A stretch of DNA of 8,230 bases from JBBSBR01 sp038251135 (lineage in GTDB: Bacteria > Patescibacteriota > Saccharimonadia > UBA4664). The notes under the pieces were generated by a model. It was given only the letters and a program-made list of their open reading frames with translations, was not told the DNA's origin and did no database searches. Below are positions 5,219-8,230 of this stretch, piece by piece (within the stretch, counting starts at the first letter, position 1; each line of letters opens with the position of its first letter). Location: contig JBBSBR010000030.1 in NCBI GenBank assembly GCA_038251135.1, forward strand, positions 1 to 8,230, read 5' to 3'. The translations under genes and the position numbers were made by a program.

Positions 5219-5833
5219 TCAATCGTCAACTGAGCGCGCAAGCGCTTTTTTGATAATGTCGTAGCTGTAACCCTGACGCGCCAGGTAACCCATAAGCTTC
5301 TGCGGGTCAGCGTAGCGCGACTGTCGGTGCTTGGCCTCAATTATCGATATCAGTTGCTCGATCTCGGTGTCAGAATCAAGCTCCTCGAGCGCACTCTTGA
5401 TTAACTCGCGGGCAATCCCCTTCTTCATAAGCTCGACTTCGAGCATCCGGGTGCTCCTGGGCCGCAGAAGCTGACGGTCGGCAATCCAAGCTGAAGCAAA
5501 AGCCGCATCATCGACAAGCCCGGCAGTCTCCAGCCGCCCAATAACCTTGATACTCAACTCGTCGTCAATGTCCTTGCGTCGAAAATAATCCTGAAGCTCC
5601 TTGCGGCTTCGGCGCCGATACGATATCAATCCGATCGCCTTGTTGTACCAACTCCCCTCATCGGAGAGGCGAATCCAACTAGCTACCTCGTCCGCCGAAA
5701 CCGACCGGCCGACACGCAAACCCGCATTTGATACATCGAGCGAACTTAAGCCAAAAGCAAAAACGCCGTCGAGGTAGATCGAATATCGATCAGGATGGCG
5801 TTTTTGCTGAACGAGCTTAGTGACTTGCGGCAT
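5219..5833 (-). CDS. recX: RecA regulator RecX
   Basis: RecX proteins bind RecA and modulate its filaments, usually inhibiting them. The 204-aa product has the all-helical, three-repeat architecture of the family in its second half: a basic first repeat around YNKAIGLISYRRRSRKELQDYFRRK (about 63-87), the middle repeat with LETAGLVDDAAFASAWIADR (about 101-120, the most conserved segment of RecX) and a third around KLMGYLARQGYSYDIIKKAL (about 179-198). An N-terminal beta-rich segment of about 55 residues (with YSIYLDGVFAFGLS) precedes them, as in several other RecX proteins. It starts at ATG 5833, 15 nt after the recA stop, with only a weak GAG upstream, so translation probably depends on the recA transcript. 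Its last codons overlap the terminator of the opposing mini-gene. Confidence 0.92.
   Translation of the reverse strand: MPQVTKLVQQKRHPDRYSIYLDGVFAFGLSSLDVSNAGLRVGRSVSADEVASWIRLSDEGSWYNKAIGLISYRRRSRKELQDYFRRKDIDDELSIKVIGRLETAGLVDDAAFASAWIADRQLLRPRSTRMLEVELMKKGIARELIKSALEELDSDTEIEQLISIIEAKHRQSRYADPQKLMGYLARQGYSYDIIKKALARSVDD
5233..5251 (+). terminator. Intrinsic terminator of the mini-gene, inside the recX 3' end
   Basis: AGCGC (5233-5237), a GCAA tetraloop and GCGCT (5242-5246) form a 5-bp hairpin followed by a run of six T (5246-5251). This is a textbook plus-strand intrinsic terminator with a stable GNRA loop. No plus-strand gene other than the mini-gene ends nearby; the PRC-barrel gene stops 150 bp upstream and may use it too. 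It overlaps codons for the last residues of recX. Confidence 0.65.
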
Positions 5834-5848
5834 CGGAAGCTCGCAGCC

Positions 5849-6985
5849 CTAGGCTACAGCGGCTGCCTTGCGAATGCCGGCATCGAGCTTAGTGATTAAC
5901 TCGCGGTGATCTTTGAGATACTGCTTGGCCGCCTCACGACCCTGACCGATCTTCTCGCCTTGGTAGGCGTACCAGGCGCCGCTCTTCTCGACGAGTTCAA
6001 ACTTGACCGCCAAATCCAGTACGTCGCCGGCCGTGGAAATGCCCTCGTTGAACATAATGTCGAACTCCGCAACCTTGAACGGCGCTGCAATCTTGTTTTT
6101 AACAATCTTGACCTTCACGTGCTTGCCGATCGAGATATCGCCGTCCTTGATCTGCTCCGTCCCGCGGATGTCCATGCGTACGGATGCATAGTACTTGAGT
6201 GCCTGACCGCCGGCTGTCGTCTCCGGATTACCAAACATGACGCCGATCTTGATGCGGAGCTGGTTGATAAAGATTACCGTGCACTTACTCTTGGCGATAA
6301 CGCCGGTGAGTTTTCGGAGAGCCTGGCTCATGAGCCGGGCCTGCAATCCGACGTGAGCATCGCCCATTTCCCCCTCAATCTCGGCACGGGGTACCAGAGC
6401 GGCGACCGAGTCGATCACGACCAAATCCACGGCCGATGAACGTACCAGCGTCTCGGTGATCTCGAGTGCCTGCTCGCCGGTATCCGGCTGCGAGATGAGA
6501 AGCGTATCGAGGTTGACCCCGATGCGGGCGGCGTATTCAGGATCAAGCGCGTGCTCGGCGTCGACGAAAGCGGCGACTCCGCCAGCCTTTTGAACCTCAG
6601 CGACCGCGTGGAGAGCCAAAGTGGTCTTGCCGCTCGACTCCGGTCCGTAGATTTCCACGATCCGGCCGCGGGGAATCCCGCCGCCGAGAGCGAGATCCAA
6701 CGACAATGCGCCGCTGGGCATCGTCTCGACGTCGATCTTGTGAGCCTCTCCGAGCTTCATAATGGAGCCGGCACCGAACTGCTTCTCGATCTGAGCTACG
6801 GCCAGATCGATGGCCTTCGAGCGGTTCTCGATTTCGGCGGCGCTGCGCTTGGGATCTGTCTTCTCCGCCTTGGCGGCCTTAGGCTCGGACTTCTTGGCAT
6901 CAATTTTCTTGTCGACGGTCGGTTCAACTGGCTTATCTGCAATTACTTCATCCACAACTGGCTTCTCCATGACTTCTGTACTCAT
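5849..6985 (-). CDS. recA: Recombinase RecA, with a long N-terminal extension
   Basis: RecA forms filaments on single-stranded DNA and drives ATP-dependent strand exchange in recombinational repair. The 378-aa product has the Walker A motif GPESSGKTT (114-122), Walker B LVVID (178-182), loop L1 near EIEGEMGDAHVG (192-203), the INQLR region (240-244) followed by KIGVMFGNPETT in loop L2, and the C-terminal domain to residue 378. The core starts near residue 52 (NRSKAIDLAVAQIEKQFGAGSIM). The preceding approximately 50 residues are rich in Lys, Glu, Asp, Ala and Pro and are extra relative to E. coli RecA. The start at ATG 6985 is supported by AAGGA 9 nt upstream; ATG at codon 6 is possible but lacks this spacing. 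recX follows after 15 bp. Confidence 0.97.
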   Translation of the reverse strand: MSTEVMEKPVVDEVIADKPVEPTVDKKIDAKKSEPKAAKAEKTDPKRSAAEIENRSKAIDLAVAQIEKQFGAGSIMKLGEAHKIDVETMPSGALSLDLALGGGIPRGRIVEIYGPESSGKTTLALHAVAEVQKAGGVAAFVDAEHALDPEYAARIGVNLDTLLISQPDTGEQALEITETLVRSSAVDLVVIDSVAALVPRAEIEGEMGDAHVGLQARLMSQALRKLTGVIAKSKCTVIFINQLRIKIGVMFGNPETTAGGQALKYYASVRMDIRGTEQIKDGDISIGKHVKVKIVKNKIAAPFKVAEFDIMFNEGISTAGDVLDLAVKFELVEKSGAWYAYQGEKIGQGREAAKQYLKDHRELITKLDAGIRKAAAVA

Positions 6986-7017
6986 TGTATCAGTCCTTCA
7001 TCCCGTTACGCTAATCT

Positions 7018-7044
7018 GTACAAATGAGCATAACCGAACAAATG
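7018..7044. repeat. Short direct repeat in the recA promoter
   Basis: GTACAAATG (7018-7026) and GAACAAATG (7036-7044) differ at one base and are 18 bp apart. They abut the -10 and fall in the spacer of the recA promoter, where a repressor site could act. They do not match the known Gram-positive (CGAAC-N4-GTTCG type) or E. coli LexA box. Could be chance. Confidence 0.3.
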
Positions 7045-7056
7045 CCGTACTGTCAA
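7027..7056 (-). promoter_or_regulatory. Promoter for recA-recX
   Basis: On the minus strand a consensus TTGACA (7051-7056) is followed after 18 bp by TATGCT (7027-7032), a 4-of-6 -10. Transcription would begin near 7020, giving a leader of about 35 nt with the AAGGA ribosome site. It begins 7 bp after the stop of the upstream nucleotidyltransferase-like gene, so recA can be expressed on its own even if read-through occurs. Confidence 0.6.
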
Positions 7057-7063
7057 TAGTATC

Positions 7064-7669
7064 TTAAGTTTGATTGATCAACGGGTGTTTCTGACGCCAC
7101 TCAATGAGCTCATCGAGAGTTTTGCAGTCATCGCGCAATACCGCACGATACAAGTCTGCTGAAGAGAAGGAGGTGGGTATTTTACTCGAGCCGGGGTACA
7201 TGCCGACTTCTTTCAATTGGTACTTTAGCCATAAGAGAAGTTCGTAAGTTTCGTCCGGTAATGTATTCATATGAGAAAATTCTGAACTTATATAGTTCTC
7301 TTCACGCATTATCCAGATATCAAAATTCCACTCAACCTCTTCTATAAAGCGCTTAATTCCAAGATAAACTCCGACCGGCATACCTGGATCCGGCGTTTTA
7401 ACCAGCTTATTACTCACCAATACACGTGACACTCCGTTCATCAAAGTTACACGGCGTGCAAGCTCAGCGATATCCTCTAGATTTACACTATCGGTAAACA
7501 GATGGATGTCGATATCTGGTTTTACCATTAACTTGTAGGAAAAGCTCCCCTCAACTTCAACCTGGCCGAGCTTATCAAGCTCAGTAATGATCGGAAATTC
7601 CTGCAGAAGACGAGTGCCTTGGGCAAGCCATTCGTCCTGTCGCTGTTTAGCCTCTTCTAGGGTGATCAT
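7064..7669 (-). CDS. Nucleotidyltransferase-like protein of unknown substrate
   Basis: The 201-aa product carries a polymerase-beta-type nucleotidyltransferase signature: Gly-Ser (residues 41-42, in VEVEGSFSYK), nine residues, then Asp-x-Asp (D52, D54, in KPDIDIHLF), and a possible third acidic residue at D117 in WNFDIWI. All metal-binding positions expected of an active enzyme are therefore present. The remaining part is mixed helix and strand, with a helical C-terminal third. Substrate and partner cannot be read from the sequence; candidates range from RNA or protein to small molecules such as antibiotics. It starts at ATG 7669, overlapping the yajQ stop (ATGA), so it is likely translationally coupled to yajQ. 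The DNA looks more A+T-rich than its neighbours, which may mean a different history. Function call is by motif only. Confidence 0.65.
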   Translation of the reverse strand: MITLEEAKQRQDEWLAQGTRLLQEFPIITELDKLGQVEVEGSFSYKLMVKPDIDIHLFTDSVNLEDIAELARRVTLMNGVSRVLVSNKLVKTPDPGMPVGVYLGIKRFIEEVEWNFDIWIMREENYISSEFSHMNTLPDETYELLLWLKYQLKEVGMYPGSSKIPTSFSSADLYRAVLRDDCKTLDELIEWRQKHPLINQT

Positions 7670-8163
7670 CGATAATTCTGGAAATCCAACGGAAAATCGA
7701 ACTCTTGGGTTCGGAGCAAGTTCATCACGCCCTGCAAATCATCCTTGGAAGCACTCGAGACTCGCACCTCCACCCCCTGAATCTGCGTCTTGACCTTCGG
7801 GAAAGCATCGCGGATGGCCTTGGTAATCTGTTTGGCCTTATCCTGGTCGAGCCCCTTGCGGAACGGCACCGTCCAGCGCATCTCCTTGCCGCCTTGAACC
7901 GGCTCGGTGGTAATATCCAAGACCTTGAGCGATACGCCGCGCTTTACGAGCTTCGACATAAACATATCGATTATTGCGTCGAGCTGATTCTTGGAGTCGC
8001 CCTCCAGCTGCACGCTCTCCTTGTTCTCGCCAAACTCGATCTTGGCCGCGGTACCTTTGAAGTCGTACCTGGCACCAAGCTCGCGTTGAGCCTGATCGAG
8101 CGCGTTGGTCATCTCGGCCAGATCATAATCGCTAACCACGTCGAATGAGAAGTCTTTTGCCAT
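7666..8163 (-). CDS. yajQ: YajQ family nucleotide-binding protein
   Basis: YajQ proteins (UPF0234) bind nucleotides; one Xanthomonas member is reported to bind cyclic di-GMP and act in transcription control, while the general role is unsettled. The 165-aa product has the family opening DFSFDVVSDYDLAEMTNALDQ with RYDFKGT shortly after (about 33-39), and two ferredoxin-like repeats, the second over about 88-165 with the conserved KxxKxxxxAIRDAFPKVKTQIQGVEVRV segment. I start it at ATG 8163, because AGGAG lies 9 nt upstream; an in-frame TTG two codons earlier would sit only 3 nt from it. It is the first gene of a two-gene unit with the nucleotidyltransferase-like gene. Confidence 0.93.
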   Translation of the reverse strand: MAKDFSFDVVSDYDLAEMTNALDQAQRELGARYDFKGTAAKIEFGENKESVQLEGDSKNQLDAIIDMFMSKLVKRGVSLKVLDITTEPVQGGKEMRWTVPFRKGLDQDKAKQITKAIRDAFPKVKTQIQGVEVRVSSASKDDLQGVMNLLRTQEFDFPLDFQNYR

Positions 8164-8187
8164 AATCAATATCTCCTAGTTGAGGCT

Positions 8188-8196
8188 AGTTTACCA
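8188..8196 (-). promoter_or_regulatory. Possible extended -10 promoter for yajQ
   Basis: On the minus strand TGG followed by TAAACT (8188-8193) resembles an extended -10 element about 25 nt upstream of the yajQ start. No convincing -35 is visible in the remaining bases of the window. Weak call. Confidence 0.3.
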
Positions 8197-8230
8197 CAAT
8201 CGCGCCACCGTAATTCCCTTGGAAAAGGAT

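Larger units (their letters stand above)
5115..5251 (+). ncRNA. Small transcript of about 137 nt (candidate sRNA or mini-mRNA)
   Basis: A transcript from the promoter at 5080-5108 to the terminator at 5233-5251 would be about 137 nt. It would contain the 21-codon ORF and a hairpin in which GTAGTAGCC (5168-5176) pairs with GGCTACTGC (5185-5193), nine pairs including one U-G, around an 8-nt loop. Its 3' end is antisense to the last codons and 3' UTR of recX mRNA. Boundaries are predicted from the promoter and terminator only. Confidence 0.45.

Noticed and set aside
5906..6439. Long plus-strand ORFs antisense to recA (also 6551-7027)
   Set aside because: They mirror the codon pattern of a certain recA gene, have no ribosome sites and show no recognisable protein.
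7036..7050. LexA box near recA
   Set aside because: CGAACAAATG resembles a half site, but the second half does not match GTTC, so no known LexA operator is present.
7064..7669. Toxin-antitoxin (MNT-HEPN) reading of the nucleotidyltransferase gene
   Set aside because: The adjacent gene is yajQ, not a HEPN protein, and the protein is longer than a minimal MNT antitoxin.
1..8230. UGA-as-glycine code, CRISPR array, tRNA, transposon or prophage
   Set aside because: TGA ends several complete genes at the right length; no spaced repeat arrays, cloverleaf genes, transposase or phage proteins were seen.

Overview
The window reads as a compact bacterial housekeeping region, most likely from a Patescibacteria (CPR) genome and, less certainly, a Candidatus Saccharibacteria (TM7)-like one. 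The grounds are protein-level resemblance (EF-P with an Arg in a MGRGG tip loop, a short bS18 with CxxC and Cx2H, a two-part PRC-barrel protein) and the tight packing; this lineage call is inference from memory of the families, not a search. TGA is a genuine stop in several genes (yajQ, recX, the PRC-barrel gene, the 125-aa gene), so the UGA=Gly code of Gracilibacteria/Absconditabacteria does not apply.

Layout, left to right. (1) 1-545: an unrecognised 125-aa gene on the minus strand, a divergent promoter region, and the TTG-started ychF on the plus strand. (2) 1625-1676: two adjacent hairpins between ychF and the convergent tlyA. (3) 1674-4401, minus strand, transcribed right to left: rpsF (bS6) - ssb - rpsR (bS18) - efp (EF-P) - tlyA. 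rpsF and ssb overlap by one base; rpsR is set apart by two unusually long spacers, each carrying a copy of the same approximately 60-bp hairpin repeat. rpsF has a strong promoter and a structured leader. (4) 4556-5083: a PRC-barrel protein on the plus strand, whose promoter faces and overlaps the rpsF promoter and whose mRNA looks leaderless. (5) 5080-5251: a very small transcription unit with a near-consensus promoter, Shine-Dalgarno sequence, a 21-codon hydrophobic ORF, an internal hairpin and an intrinsic terminator that lies inside the 3' end of recX. (6) 5219-6985, minus strand: recA-recX, with its own promoter. (7) 7064-8163, minus strand: yajQ overlapping (ATGA) an uncharacterised nucleotidyltransferase-like gene.

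Functionally the window joins translation (bS6, bS18, EF-P, TlyA rRNA methyltransferase, YchF) with DNA maintenance (SSB, RecA, RecX). No phage, transposon, CRISPR, tRNA or rRNA is visible. The least explained parts are the mini-gene at 5080-5251, the repeat pair flanking rpsR, the rpsF leader, the nucleotidyltransferase-like gene and the 125-aa gene.
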